DNA from: Opitutia bacterium UBA6410 | GTDB lineage: Bacteria > Verrucomicrobiota > Verrucomicrobiia > Opitutales > Intestinicryptomonadaceae | Length of the DNA stretch: 22,945 bases | Assembly: GCA_002437405.1 (NCBI GenBank) | Contig: DJPO01000018.1 | Coordinates: 2,443-25,387 of the forward strand | Reading direction: 5' to 3' | In this document: in pieces, positions 1 to 7,794 of the stretch | Layout: every line of letters starts with the position of its first letter | Numbering within the stretch: the stretch's first letter is position 1 | The notes under the pieces: model-generated | The model's input: the letters and a program-made list of their open reading frames with translations, nothing else | The model's database searches: none | Told to the model about the DNA's origin: nothing | Translations under genes and position numbers: made by a program

Positions 1-37
1 AGCGGGGGTAGGCGGGAGTGGCGCAGCCAATCCCGCC

Positions 38-62
38 GAAGGGGGCAAGACCCCCTTCTTCT
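38..62 (+). terminator. Candidate terminator of an upstream gene
   Basis: A perfect 8-bp stem (GAAGGGGG, loop CAAGA, CCCCCTTC at 38-58) is followed by a short T-rich run, TTCTAT. It probably ends a transcript entering from the left. The T-tract is weak, so partial read-through into the operon starting at 84 is possible. Bases 1-37 hold nothing I can assign. Confidence 0.45.
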
Positions 63-83
63 ATAATAAAAAAAGACTATTAT

Positions 84-467
84 ATGAAAATTGTCGAGTT
101 TTTGCCTTATTACGATGAGTTGCGCACGGGAGGGCACATGGCTGTCGCCCTTGCCGCCGCCTTTGTGGGCGGCGCGGGAATGTGGCTTGCCGCCTGGGCG
201 TTTTCGGACGCAAACCGCTTCGGCTTTTGCGAATCCTTTGCCCTTGCCCTTTTCTGGGCTTCGGGGCTTTGGATTCTGCCGTCGGGCTTTTTGTCGTCCG
301 AGCCAATTTGGGAGAAATCCGCCATTGCGGGAGTCCTTGTTTTGCCGATATTTATTTTGCATTTCGGGTTTTCGCTTGGTTGGAAAAACTCGGCGCGCAT
401 TTGCGCCGCCTTTTGTTTGACACAACTGGCGGTTTTGCTGACAATCGGCTACTATATTAACAGATGA
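84..467 (+). CDS. Small four-helix membrane protein of unknown function
   Basis: A 127-residue protein I do not recognise. Four hydrophobic stretches suit membrane helices: about residues 19-40, 49-71, 80-101 and 107-126. The first 18 residues (MKIVEFLPYYDELRTGGH) are polar and probably cytoplasmic. An in-frame ATG at 18 would add 22 residues that overlap the candidate terminator hairpin at 38-58, so the ATG at 84 is preferred. Its stop overlaps the start of the M20 peptidase by four bases (ATGA), which implies translational coupling and one operon. The membrane topology is visible in the sequence; no function can be inferred beyond co-expression with a peptidase and queuosine-precursor genes. 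Confidence 0.7.
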   Translation: MKIVEFLPYYDELRTGGHMAVALAAAFVGGAGMWLAAWAFSDANRFGFCESFALALFWASGLWILPSGFLSSEPIWEKSAIAGVLVLPIFILHFGFSLGWKNSARICAAFCLTQLAVLLTIGYYINR

Positions 468-1843
468 AATTCGATACACTTTCATTTATCTCGAAACTCG
501 TGCGCTTTCGCAGCGTTTCGGCGGATTCCACCAAGGCTTCCGAAACCCGCGCATGCGCGGAATTCTTAAACGCCGAATTTGCCTCGCGCGGATTTGAAAG
601 TTCGCTTTTGGAGACCTCGAAAAATCCCGTGGTGTTCGCGCGCCGCGCGTGCGCTTCGGGCGCGCCGAAAGTCCGCGTCCTGTGCTACGGGCATTACGAT
701 GTGCAGCCCGCCGAACCGCTCGAAAAGTGGAATACCGAGCCGTTCGAGCCTACAGTCAAAGACGGGAAAATCTGGGGGCGTGGAACCGCCGACAATAAAG
801 GGCCGTCGTCTTGCATGCTTGCGGGGCTTTTCAATTTTCTGGAGGAAAATCCGAACGCCGACATCGACGTTGGAATCGCGCTCGAGGGCGAGGAGGAAAT
901 CGGCAGCGGCGGAATCTCGAAACTCGTCGAGACGCGCCCCGAGCTGTTCTCGGGCTACGATTATGTGGTTTTGAGCGATACTTCGTGCGTCTCGGAAGAC
1001 AGAATTGTCGTCACAATCGGACTGCGCGGAATGGGCGGGTTCGAGGCGGTTTTCAGGGGGCCGAATACCGACGTCCACTCGGGAATGTTCGGCGGGGCGG
1101 TCTACAATCCGCTTCGGGCAATGTTCGAAGTCTGCGCATCGCTGCACGATGCCGACGGATTTGTCAACGTCCCCGAATTCTACGAGTCGCTGCCCGAGCT
1201 TTCACCGTGGGAGCGCGGGCAGATTGCTCAAAGTCCGTTCTCGGAGGAGGCGATAAAGGCGCAGCTTGGGCTGGAGACGCTTGCAAAACAAAAGGGGTAC
1301 ACCGTCGCGGAGGCTATGCGCGTGTTGCCGACACTCGAGTTTTCGGGAGTCGGCGGCGGGTATCAGGGCGAGGGCTCGAAGTCGATTATCCCGTCGGAAT
1401 GTTTTTGCAAAATTTCCTGCCGCACAGTCGCTGGACAGGATACCGAGCGGGCGTTGGCGTCCGTCAAATACGCAATGCTCGACAGATGCCCCGAGGGCGT
1501 CAAACTGTCGTTCGTCGACAACGACGCGGGCGGCAACGCGTATTTCGTCAATCCCAAAACCGCGCCGACCGACGGGAAGTCGCGCAAATTGGCGCAGGCT
1601 TTTGCGGCGGTCGACAAGTGCGTCTGCGAAACATTCGGCAACCCGCCGCTCTACCTGCGCGAGGGGGCGAGCATTCCGCTGATTTCGGCGATAAAGCGCA
1701 ACACGGGGCTCGACTGCGTGATGGTCGGGCTGTTTTCGCCCGAGGACAATCTGCACGCGCCCAACGAGGGATTTTCGCTCTCGATGATTGAAAAGGGCAC
1801 AGCCTATTACGAACGGTTCTTTGCGGAGATTTCAAAATGCTGA
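464..1843 (+). CDS. M20-family metallopeptidase (dipeptidase/carboxypeptidase-like)
   Basis: A 459-residue cytoplasmic zinc peptidase of the M20 (CNDP/ArgE/DapE) superfamily, of the usual length for the dipeptidase subgroup. Visible motifs: GHYDVQP (metal ligand His77, catalytic Asp79), WGRGTADNKG (bridging Asp110), EGEEEIGSGG (general base Glu144 and ligand Glu145), LSDTS (Asp172) and NLHAPNE near the C-terminus (His431). DVHSG at 203-207 begins the lid/dimerisation domain and supplies the conserved dimer His205. All expected ligands are present, so it should be active. From the family it probably cleaves dipeptides or related N-acyl amino acids; the exact substrate cannot be read. It overlaps the preceding gene by 4 bases and queD by 7, so it belongs to the same operon. 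Confidence 0.9.
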   Translation: MKFDTLSFISKLVRFRSVSADSTKASETRACAEFLNAEFASRGFESSLLETSKNPVVFARRACASGAPKVRVLCYGHYDVQPAEPLEKWNTEPFEPTVKDGKIWGRGTADNKGPSSCMLAGLFNFLEENPNADIDVGIALEGEEEIGSGGISKLVETRPELFSGYDYVVLSDTSCVSEDRIVVTIGLRGMGGFEAVFRGPNTDVHSGMFGGAVYNPLRAMFEVCASLHDADGFVNVPEFYESLPELSPWERGQIAQSPFSEEAIKAQLGLETLAKQKGYTVAEAMRVLPTLEFSGVGGGYQGEGSKSIIPSECFCKISCRTVAGQDTERALASVKYAMLDRCPEGVKLSFVDNDAGGNAYFVNPKTAPTDGKSRKLAQAFAAVDKCVCETFGNPPLYLREGASIPLISAIKRNTGLDCVMVGLFSPEDNLHAPNEGFSLSMIEKGTAYYERFFAEISKC

Positions 1844-2265
1844 CCTGTACAAAATTTTATTACGACATACCCTTTGCCCACCGCCAACATCTGCACGACG
1901 GCCACTGCTCGTTCGTGCACGGGCACAACTGGGATATCGGGGTGACATTCGGGTGCACGCACACCGACGAAAACGGATTCGTCGTCGATTTCGGGAAGCT
2001 GAAATTTTTGAAGAAATGGATTGAGGAAAATCTCGACCACGCCTGCGCTTTTTCGAAAAACGACCCGCTCAGGGAAAAGCTCGTCGCCGCCGCGCCCGAG
2101 GCCTGGAAGATTTTCGTCTGCGACGAATGCTCCTGCGAGGGCTTGGCGCGCACGTTCTTCGAAGTGTTCGACAAAATGGTGCGCGAGGCTACGGGGGCGC
2201 GCGCGTACGTCGTGAGCGTGGAGGTCAGCGAGGACAAAAAGAATACCGCGAAGTATTCGCTCTGA
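1837..2265 (+). CDS. queD: 6-carboxy-5,6,7,8-tetrahydropterin synthase (QueD/PTPS family)
   Basis: A 142-residue protein of the 6-pyruvoyl-tetrahydropterin synthase superfamily. QueD converts dihydroneopterin triphosphate to 6-carboxytetrahydropterin, the second step to preQ0 and queuosine. Family features seen: His15 in PFAHRQH, catalytic-type Cys24, zinc-binding HGH at 28-30 followed by NW, the DFGKLK segment with Asp51, LDHAC with His68, Glu101 in the position of the usual PTxE motif (here CSCEG), and Glu129 near the C-terminus. The loss of PTxE marks a divergent subgroup but the acidic residue is kept. The ATG overlaps the M20 gene by 7 bases, and queE begins 11 bases downstream, which strongly supports QueD over a eukaryotic-type PTPS role. 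Confidence 0.88.
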   Translation: MLTCTKFYYDIPFAHRQHLHDGHCSFVHGHNWDIGVTFGCTHTDENGFVVDFGKLKFLKKWIEENLDHACAFSKNDPLREKLVAAAPEAWKIFVCDECSCEGLARTFFEVFDKMVREATGARAYVVSVEVSEDKKNTAKYSL

Positions 2266-2276
2266 TTTTGCGCGAT

Positions 2277-2894
2277 ATGCAGTATCCGATAACCGAAAAG
2301 TTTTTGTCGTTTCAGGGCGAGGGGGCGCATTCGGGAAAGCGCGCGTACTTTGTGCGGCTCTTCGGCTGCAACGTCAAGTGTCCGTGGTGCGACAGCCGCG
2401 AGGCTTGGAACGGCGCGGCGCGCGGGCGGCTTTCGGCGGAGGAAATCGCGGACGCCGCGGCGCAGTCGGGCGCGGAAATTGCCGTGATTACGGGCGGCGA
2501 GCCGTGCCTTTTCGATTTGACGCCCCTTTTGCGGCGGCTCTCCGAACTCGGCATTGCGGCGCATTTGGAGACTTCGGGGACGCTGCCGATTAGGGAGTCG
2601 GACGGCGCGGCGTTCGCGTGGGTTGCGCTCAGCCCGAAACTGTTTTGTCCGCCGCTTGAAAAGTCTCTGGCGCGCGCGGACGAAATCAAATTCATCGTCT
2701 CCGACCCCTCGGAGCTCGCCGAATACGAAAAGCTCGCGGTCGGGGCTGAAAGGGCAAAAAGCCTGTGGCTTCACCCCGAGTGGTCGAAGTCGGGCGACCC
2801 GCGTCTTTTGGGCGCGATTGCCGATTTTGTCGCATCGCGCGGCGGATTGTGGCGCGCGGGCTGGCAGGTTCACAAGCTCTACCGCGTGCGGTAG
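2277..2894 (+). CDS. queE: 7-carboxy-7-deazaguanine synthase (radical SAM, QueE)
   Basis: A 205-residue radical-SAM enzyme that rearranges 6-carboxytetrahydropterin into 7-carboxy-7-deazaguanine, the step after QueD. FQGEGAHSGKRAYFVRL at 12-28 is the typical QueE N-terminus. The 4Fe-4S motif CNVKCPWC (Cys31, Cys35, Cys38) and the SAM-binding TGGEP (72-76) are intact, and QVHKL near the end matches the family's C-terminal signature. The ATG at 2277 lies 11 bases after queD and gives the expected N-terminus; the open frame extends upstream inside queD but that is shadow. No strong Shine-Dalgarno is visible, so coupling to queD is likely. The stop codon overlaps the converging gene by 16 bases inside an inverted repeat. 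Confidence 0.92.
   Translation: MQYPITEKFLSFQGEGAHSGKRAYFVRLFGCNVKCPWCDSREAWNGAARGRLSAEEIADAAAQSGAEIAVITGGEPCLFDLTPLLRRLSELGIAAHLETSGTLPIRESDGAAFAWVALSPKLFCPPLEKSLARADEIKFIVSDPSELAEYEKLAVGAERAKSLWLHPEWSKSGDPRLLGAIADFVASRGGLWRAGWQVHKLYRVR
2879..2894. repeat. Inverted repeat containing both converging stop codons
   Basis: CTACCGC-GT-GCGGTAG has perfect 7-base arms. Its right end is the TAG of queE on the plus strand; its left end, read on the minus strand, is the TAG of the opposing membrane-protein gene. There is no T-tract on either side, so it is not a standard terminator, although a short hairpin can form in both transcripts. Confidence 0.75.
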
Positions 2895-3556
2895 AATTTC
2901 GACGCCGTCCTTTCGAGAATTTTGTATGCAAGCCCTTTGAACGCGATGTCGAGCGCGAAAGCCGCCGCGAACGCGGGCACGGCAATCAGATAGACCTGCG
3001 CCGCGAAATCCCCGAAGTACGCCGCAAACGGCAAAACCGCGATAGCCCCGCAAACGCAGACGAGCGCGAGCAGCGCGGTGAAGTTCGTATTTTTGCTGTT
3101 GGCGAACACGCGGAAGAGCCAGAGCCCGCCGCAGAAAATTACGACTTCGGCGAACAGGGTAGCGAAGAGCCCGCGGCTTATGCCGTAGACCTGAATCCCG
3201 CGCGCCGTCAGGAATACCACGTTTAGCGCGATTGCCGCCTCCGCCGCAAAGAGCACGGCGAGCGGAAGAGAAAACGCCAGCCGCGAAAACTGCGTGTCGC
3301 GCCGCACAATCGAGCGGACGACGAATCCGTACGCAAACGTTATGATGAAAAACACGCAGTAGCCAACCGACCTCGAAAGCACAGTGTCGGCGAACTCATC
3401 GGGGGTCGGGAAGTCGAACCCGAACTGCTCGGGCGAGCACACAAGCTCGAATGCCGCCGCCAGCACGTTGCGCAGCAAAAAGAAAAGGGGTATCCAAAGC
3501 GCGAGCGACAAAACTCCGCCCGCCTTTTCGCGAATTTCCGACAGTTTTTTCATCAT
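2879..3556 (-). CDS. Six-helix integral membrane protein of unknown function
   Basis: A 225-residue protein not assigned to a family. Six hydrophobic segments are visible: about residues 13-37, 63-85, 93-115, 128-150, 158-180 and 185-207. A polar loop at 40-60 (SPEQFGFDFPTPDEF) sits between helices 1 and 2, and the C-terminus is basic (KILERTASKFYRTR). Two ATG codons are adjacent (3556 and 3553); either could start, and no clear Shine-Dalgarno helps choose. It is transcribed against the que operon and its last 16 bases overlap queE. A TAATAC-like -10 lies at 3564-3569, but the -35 spacing is poor. Several helices carry small residues and few charges, so transport or sensing cannot be argued from sequence. 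Confidence 0.75.
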   Translation of the reverse strand: MMKKLSEIREKAGGVLSLALWIPLFFLLRNVLAAAFELVCSPEQFGFDFPTPDEFADTVLSRSVGYCVFFIITFAYGFVVRSIVRRDTQFSRLAFSLPLAVLFAAEAAIALNVVFLTARGIQVYGISRGLFATLFAEVVIFCGGLWLFRVFANSKNTNFTALLALVCVCGAIAVLPFAAYFGDFAAQVYLIAVPAFAAAFALDIAFKGLAYKILERTASKFYRTR

Positions 3557-3584
3557 GCGGCAAGTATTACGCGGGCGTCGGAAA

Positions 3585-3613
3585 TTGCAAAGTCAAAATT
3601 CGCTTGCAAAGTC
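3585..3613 (+). repeat. 10-bp direct repeat TTGCAAAGTC upstream of the 6S RNA
   Basis: TTGCAAAGTC occurs at 3585-3594 and again at 3604-3613, a 19-base period, close to two helical turns. The second copy contains the proposed -35 hexamer of the 6S RNA promoter. It may be a regulator site or a duplicated -35 region. Confidence 0.55.
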
Positions 3614-3632
3614 GGGGCGCGTATGCGATAAA
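3604..3632 (+). promoter_or_regulatory. Sigma70-type promoter for the 6S RNA
   Basis: The -35 is TTGCAA (3604-3609), the spacer is 17 bases and the -10 is GATAAA (3627-3632). This predicts transcription starting about 3639-3640, exactly where the closing stem of the RNA begins. That agreement between two independent signals supports the call. Confidence 0.6.
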
Positions 3633-3639
3633 CCCCACG

Positions 3640-3838
3640 AACCTCTGGAATGTTCGAGACTGCCCTACCGGTTCCCCGCCTTAATGAATCAATTACGGGA
3701 GCTCGACCCGATTGCGGCGGACGTCAGGCCGCCTTTGCAGCGGAAGACGGAAGTCGCGACGGAAGCACCCACCTCTTCTATTAGGAGGCAGCGTTAACCA
3801 ACTCGGCAAGACGGCAATTTCGGGGGTTCTCTTTTTTT
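3640..3838 (+). ncRNA. ssrS: 6S RNA (RNA polymerase-binding regulatory RNA)
   Basis: The RNA is about 199 nt. Its ends pair over 12 bases: AACCTCTGGAAT at 3640-3651 with ATTTCGGGGGTT at 3817-3828, including G-U pairs. A second stem CTGCC (3660-3664) / GGCAG (3787-3791) encloses the apical part. GAATGTTCG after the 5' arm, CGACGGAAGCACCCACCTC in the 3' half and CGGCAATTTCGG before the 3' end resemble the corresponding E. coli 6S blocks (GATGTTCG, CGACGACACATTCACC, CGGCATCTCGG). A run of seven T follows the closing stem (3832-3838), so the RNA supplies its own terminator. From the family, 6S binds sigma70 RNA polymerase as an open-complex mimic in stationary phase. No long ORF is convincing here. 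The resemblance is by eye; a covariance-model search would settle it. Confidence 0.8.
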
Positions 3839-3877
3839 GCCGCAGCGTCTGCGCGCCGAAAACAACGGGAGAAGGAA

Positions 3878-5149
3878 ATGTCGGAAAATACATCGCGATG
3901 GGCGTGGATACCGCCGCTTTACTTTATCGAGGGGCTGCCCAACGCGGTTGTGGCTTCGCTTTCGGTCGGCTACTATATGTCGATGGGGCTGGACAATTCG
4001 CAGATTGCAAAGCTCACGAGCTGCCTTTATCTGCCGTGGTTTTTGAAGGGATTTTTCGGTTCGTTCGTCGATTCGGTAGCGACAAAGCGCAAGTGGATTT
4101 TCTTCTGCTCGATTCTCTTTGCCGTGTGTTTTGCGGGGCTCGCGTTCGCGGGTTTCCTGCCGAACTGGATTGCCGTGAGCGCGCTCGGATTCTGGATTCT
4201 CGGGTTTGCGTCGGCATCGTACGACATCGCCGCCGACGGCTTTTACATGCTCGCGCTCGACGAAAGGCGGCAGTCGTTTTTCGTCGGCATACGCAACGCG
4301 TTTTACAGACTTTCCGTGCCGTTCGGGCAGGGGGCAATGCTGATCGTCGCGGGCAGGTGCGGGAAGCTCTTGGACTCGCCGCAGGGCGGCTGGGCTGTCG
4401 CGTTTTTGACGTGCGCGCTGATAACCGCGGGGGCGGGCGCATTCTTTCTGAAGGTTCTGCCGCGCCCGCAGGCGGACTCGGAGCGCGCGGGGTTCGACTC
4501 GCGCGAAATCCTCCGCAATATGGGGGCGGCGTTCGGCGAATTCTTCCGTAAAAAGGGGTTTTTGTCGATACTCGCATTCGTGCTGTTTTACAGATTCGCC
4601 GAAGCCCAGCTTTTGAAGATTGTCCAGCCGTTTTTGAATGCGGCGCGGGACTGCGGGGGGCTCGGGATTTCGCTCGAAAACATCGGCTGGATTTACGGGA
4701 CTGCCGCGCCCGTCGCGCTGCTCGGCGGCGGGATTGTCGGCGGGCTTTTCGTTGCAAAGGCGGGGCTTAAAAAGGCGATTTGGCCGATGGCGCTTGCGAT
4801 GAATCTGCCGAACGCGATTTACGTTTATCTGGCGTACGTAAAGCCGCAGTCGCTCTTGGAGGTTTCGGGGCTGCTTTGCGCGGAACAGTTCGGCTACGGG
4901 CTGGGATTCGCGGGGTATATGGTCTATTTGATGAAGGCGGCGGCGGGCAAAAACAGGACTTCGACGTACGCGATTTTCACGTCGTTTATGGCGTTGGGGA
5001 TTATCCTCCCGGGGTTTTATAGCGGCGAGATTCAGGAGAAGCTCGGCTATTGCGGGTTCTTCGAATGGGTGCTTTTGTGCACGCTCGTTTCGTTTTTCGT
5101 CACGTTTTTGGCGTACCGTACGCTGGGGTGGATTGACGCCGAAAAGTAG
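3878..5149 (+). CDS. MFS transporter, AmpG/Acatn-like
   Basis: A 423-residue inner-membrane permease with about 12 hydrophobic helices and a central cytoplasmic loop (about residues 190-225) rich in charged residues. The N-terminus PPLYFIEGLPNAVV resembles AmpG muropeptide permeases and acetyl-CoA-transporter-like MFS members, in which helix 1 carries an SGLP/EGLP motif. YDIAADGF at about residues 114-121 in helix 4 is also typical of that group. A good Shine-Dalgarno (GGAGAAGGAA) sits just before the ATG, fixing the start. The gene begins 40 bases after the 6S RNA T-tract; whether it uses read-through or its own promoter is unclear. Substrate is inferred only: a muropeptide or sugar-containing ligand fits, but a general sugar permease cannot be excluded. 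Confidence 0.8.
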   Translation: MSENTSRWAWIPPLYFIEGLPNAVVASLSVGYYMSMGLDNSQIAKLTSCLYLPWFLKGFFGSFVDSVATKRKWIFFCSILFAVCFAGLAFAGFLPNWIAVSALGFWILGFASASYDIAADGFYMLALDERRQSFFVGIRNAFYRLSVPFGQGAMLIVAGRCGKLLDSPQGGWAVAFLTCALITAGAGAFFLKVLPRPQADSERAGFDSREILRNMGAAFGEFFRKKGFLSILAFVLFYRFAEAQLLKIVQPFLNAARDCGGLGISLENIGWIYGTAAPVALLGGGIVGGLFVAKAGLKKAIWPMALAMNLPNAIYVYLAYVKPQSLLEVSGLLCAEQFGYGLGFAGYMVYLMKAAAGKNRTSTYAIFTSFMALGIILPGFYSGEIQEKLGYCGFFEWVLLCTLVSFFVTFLAYRTLGWIDAEK

Positions 5150-5216
5150 TTTTGCGCGGGCGTTGCGCGGCTTCGGGCGGATACCCATTTTTCCCAGATA
5201 TACCGATTTATTTTTA

Positions 5217-5245
5217 TTGATGGATTGGCGGTATGTTGGTAAGTT
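5217..5245 (+). promoter_or_regulatory. Candidate promoter for the beta-galactosidase gene
   Basis: The -35 is TTGATG (5217-5222), the spacer is 17 bases and the -10 is TAAGTT (5240-5245). The expected start near 5252 leaves an 18-base leader before the ATG at 5270 but almost none before the ATG at 5255. GTATACAT at 5262-5269, just before the start codon, recurs before the gene at 16649. Confidence 0.4.
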
Positions 5246-5269
5246 GTCTTTTTTATGAAAAGTATACAT

Positions 5270-7702
5270 ATGAAAAGAACCTCAATATTGCTTTCGCTGC
5301 TTGCCGCGTTTTCTCTCGACGCCGCGCAGTCGCAGCTTTGGAACTTCGACTGGAAGTTTTTCTACGGCAAAAACGACGCCGCCCGCGCGCGCGACTTTGA
5401 CGACTCCGCGTGGCGCAAGCTCGATTTGCCCCACGACTTCCAGATAGAACAGCCGTGGGTCGTCCCGACCGCCGAAGAATTGAAAAATAACGGCGGCGAC
5501 AAGAACAGGGCGTTCAAACCGTACAGTCAGGCGTGGTATCGCAAGACTTTCACCGCGAATCCCCAATGGCGGGGCAAGCGCGTGATACTCGACTTCGAGG
5601 GCGTAATGCAGGTCTCGGACGTTTACATAAACGGCGAAAAAGTTGCGTCCAGCGAATATGGCTACAGCGGCTTCGAGGCGGACATTACAAAATATCTCGA
5701 CTACTCCAAGCCCAACACGGTTGCGGTTTTTGCGCACGTCTCCCCGTGGTACGGCTCGCGCTGGTACACGGGCGGCGGGATTTATCGAAACGTCCATTTG
5801 GTCGTAAAAGACCCCGTCGCCGTCGCGCGCCACGGGCTTTACATCACGACTCCCGAAATTTCCGAAAAATCGGCGAAGGTTCGCGTTGAAACCGAAGTCG
5901 AGAACACGCTCGATACGGCGCGCAAAATCGACGTCAAGTCCGCCGTATTCGCGCCCAACGGCAAGAAAATCGCGGAAAAGACGCAGTCGCTCGAAGTCCC
6001 CGCAAAATCGACTGCGAAGGCAGAAGCTTTCTTCGACGTGAAAAATCCCGCCCTCTGGGACACCGAATCTCCGACCCTCTATTCGGCGTCGGCGGAGGTT
6101 TCCGAAAAGGGAAAAGTTTTGGATTCGAAAGAGTCGAATTTCGGTATCCGCACGATTGCCTTCAACCCCCGACAAGGCTTTTTACTCAACGGCAGAAAGG
6201 TGCTTTTGAAAGGCTCGAATTTGCACCACGACTTGGGCGCGCTCGGCGCGGCTGTGTTCGACTCCGAGCTCGAGCGGCGCGTCAAGCTTTTGAAGTCGAT
6301 GGGCGTAAACAACATCAGAACCGCCCATAATCCGTATACCGAGTCGCTCATTTCGCTCGCCGACAAGTACGGTATTCTGATTGTCGACGAAGCTTTCGAC
6401 AAGTGGAGCAAGTATTTCCTCGGCGGACGCAAGGAAGCCGACGAAGTCTGGCCGAATGTGCTTTCCGAATTCATCAAGCGCGACAGAAACCACCCCAGCG
6501 TGATTCTCTGGAGCTTGGGCAACGAGCTTGACATTCAGCACAAACTGAATCCGAAAATCGACAAGTACGAAGACTACGGCGTTACGATGTACAAAATAAA
6601 GCGCGACTTCTGCAAAAAATTCGACGACACCCGCCCATTCACGGTCGGGCAGTTCCCCGCGCGCGCAAAGGGCATCGACCGCTGGCAGAAAAACGTCACC
6701 ACGGAGCAGTGGGAAAATTCCGAGCCTGCCGAGCTCGCATTTGTAACCGACGTTTCGTCGCAAAACTACACTTGGGACTTCTTCGAAAAGGACTCCAAAA
6801 AGTACCCGAATATGATTTTCTACCAAAGCGAAATCGCAACCGGCGGGCTTGCTTGGCATTTCTACGGAATGAATCTCGACAAGGTTGTCGGCGGCGCGTA
6901 CTGGGGCGTGATTGCGTATCTGGGCGAGTCCTTCGGCTGGCCGCAAAAGGGCTGGGGCGACAAGGCGCTTGTCGATACGCTTCTGAACATCAAGCCGCAG
7001 GGATATTGGCTTTGCGCCAACTTCCTTGAGGGAATCAAGCCGATTGTCCACATCAGCATTTCCGAGGGGAAGGACAAAAAGGACGTTTTCGTCGAGCACA
7101 ACAGCGTGTTGATTGGACTTATGCCCGAAAACGAAAACTGGAATAGGCAAGAGGGTTCGACAGCCGACATAATCGTCTATTCGAATGCGGAGGAAGTGGA
7201 ATTGCTGCTCAACGGCAAGTCGTTGGGTGTGCTCAAGAACAACACGAACCAAGGAAACCGCAACAGCTTCCGCTGGAATAAAGTAAAGTACGAAAAGGGC
7301 GAACTTAAGGCGGTCGCGAAGACGGGCGGAAAGGTCGTCGGCGAACATTCCCTCTTCACCGTCGAAGAACCCGTGAAGCTTGCAGTCGAGCTTACGAATC
7401 CCGATTGGAAGGCGGACGGAATGGACTTGCAGGTCGTCAAAATTTCGGCGGTCGACAAAGCTGGGCGTGTCCACCCGCTGGCGTCAAACAAGCTGACGTT
7501 CTCGGTCGAGGGCGACGCAAAGCTGATTGCCGTGGACAACGGCGATATGGACAGCAACGAACTGCACGTCGGCAACACGCGCCTGCTCCACTACGGTAGG
7601 GCGGCTGCGATTCTCCGCGCGGGCAGAACCGCGGGGAACGTGAAGTTCGAAATCAAGTGCGACGGACTGCCGACGCAGGTTGTCGAGCTGAAAACAAAAT
7701 AG
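5270..7702 (+). CDS. Secreted GH2 beta-galactosidase with DUF4982-type module
   Basis: An 810-residue exported glycoside hydrolase family 2 enzyme. A signal peptide (MKRTSILLSLLAAFSLDAA) is followed by the jelly-roll sugar-binding domain (about 24-185; WYRKTF, YSGFEADIT, WYTGGGIYR), an Ig-like domain (190-295) and the TIM barrel (about 300-595). NIRTAHNP and the acid/base Glu419 in SLGNE, and the probable nucleophile Glu521 in YQSE, are present, so it should be active. VYSNAEEVELLLNGKSLG (about 636-653) is typical of DUF4982, and the last 100 residues (GDAKLIAVDNGD) of the GH2 C-terminal domain. Family knowledge suggests beta-galactosidase on host or plant glycans; other GH2 activities are possible. 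An ATG at 5255 would add five residues; 5270 fits the promoter and signal peptide better. No SusC/D partners lie nearby. Confidence 0.88.
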   Translation: MKRTSILLSLLAAFSLDAAQSQLWNFDWKFFYGKNDAARARDFDDSAWRKLDLPHDFQIEQPWVVPTAEELKNNGGDKNRAFKPYSQAWYRKTFTANPQWRGKRVILDFEGVMQVSDVYINGEKVASSEYGYSGFEADITKYLDYSKPNTVAVFAHVSPWYGSRWYTGGGIYRNVHLVVKDPVAVARHGLYITTPEISEKSAKVRVETEVENTLDTARKIDVKSAVFAPNGKKIAEKTQSLEVPAKSTAKAEAFFDVKNPALWDTESPTLYSASAEVSEKGKVLDSKESNFGIRTIAFNPRQGFLLNGRKVLLKGSNLHHDLGALGAAVFDSELERRVKLLKSMGVNNIRTAHNPYTESLISLADKYGILIVDEAFDKWSKYFLGGRKEADEVWPNVLSEFIKRDRNHPSVILWSLGNELDIQHKLNPKIDKYEDYGVTMYKIKRDFCKKFDDTRPFTVGQFPARAKGIDRWQKNVTTEQWENSEPAELAFVTDVSSQNYTWDFFEKDSKKYPNMIFYQSEIATGGLAWHFYGMNLDKVVGGAYWGVIAYLGESFGWPQKGWGDKALVDTLLNIKPQGYWLCANFLEGIKPIVHISISEGKDKKDVFVEHNSVLIGLMPENENWNRQEGSTADIIVYSNAEEVELLLNGKSLGVLKNNTNQGNRNSFRWNKVKYEKGELKAVAKTGGKVVGEHSLFTVEEPVKLAVELTNPDWKADGMDLQVVKISAVDKAGRVHPLASNKLTFSVEGDAKLIAVDNGDMDSNELHVGNTRLLHYGRAAAILRAGRTAGNVKFEIKCDGLPTQVVELKTK

Positions 7703-7725
7703 GCATAGTCGCAAAAAAGGCAAAA

Positions 7726-7756
7726 ACGCGTTCCGTTGTGGGGCGCGTTTTTTTTT
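7726..7756 (+). terminator. Rho-independent terminator of the beta-galactosidase gene
   Basis: ACGCGTTCC and GGGGCGCGT form a 9-bp stem with two G-U pairs and a 5-base loop (7726-7748), preceded by A's that extend pairing with the following nine T's (7748-7756). This is a strong plus-strand terminator, 23 bases after the stop codon. Confidence 0.85.
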
Positions 7757-7794
7757 GCTTTTTACGCATGCGGTGAAGGTGCGCGGTGTTTGTC

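Noticed and set aside
2879..2894. The palindrome as a bidirectional intrinsic terminator
   Set aside because: There is no T-tract on either strand and the perfect stem would leave only a 2-base loop.
3384..3797. Plus-strand frame covering most of the 6S region
   Set aside because: It crosses the membrane-protein gene's start in antisense and the structured RNA; the RNA evidence is stronger.
3794..5269. 491-codon open frame on the minus strand
   Set aside because: It is antisense to the MFS transporter and is extremely Arg/Pro-rich, which is typical of a shadow frame.
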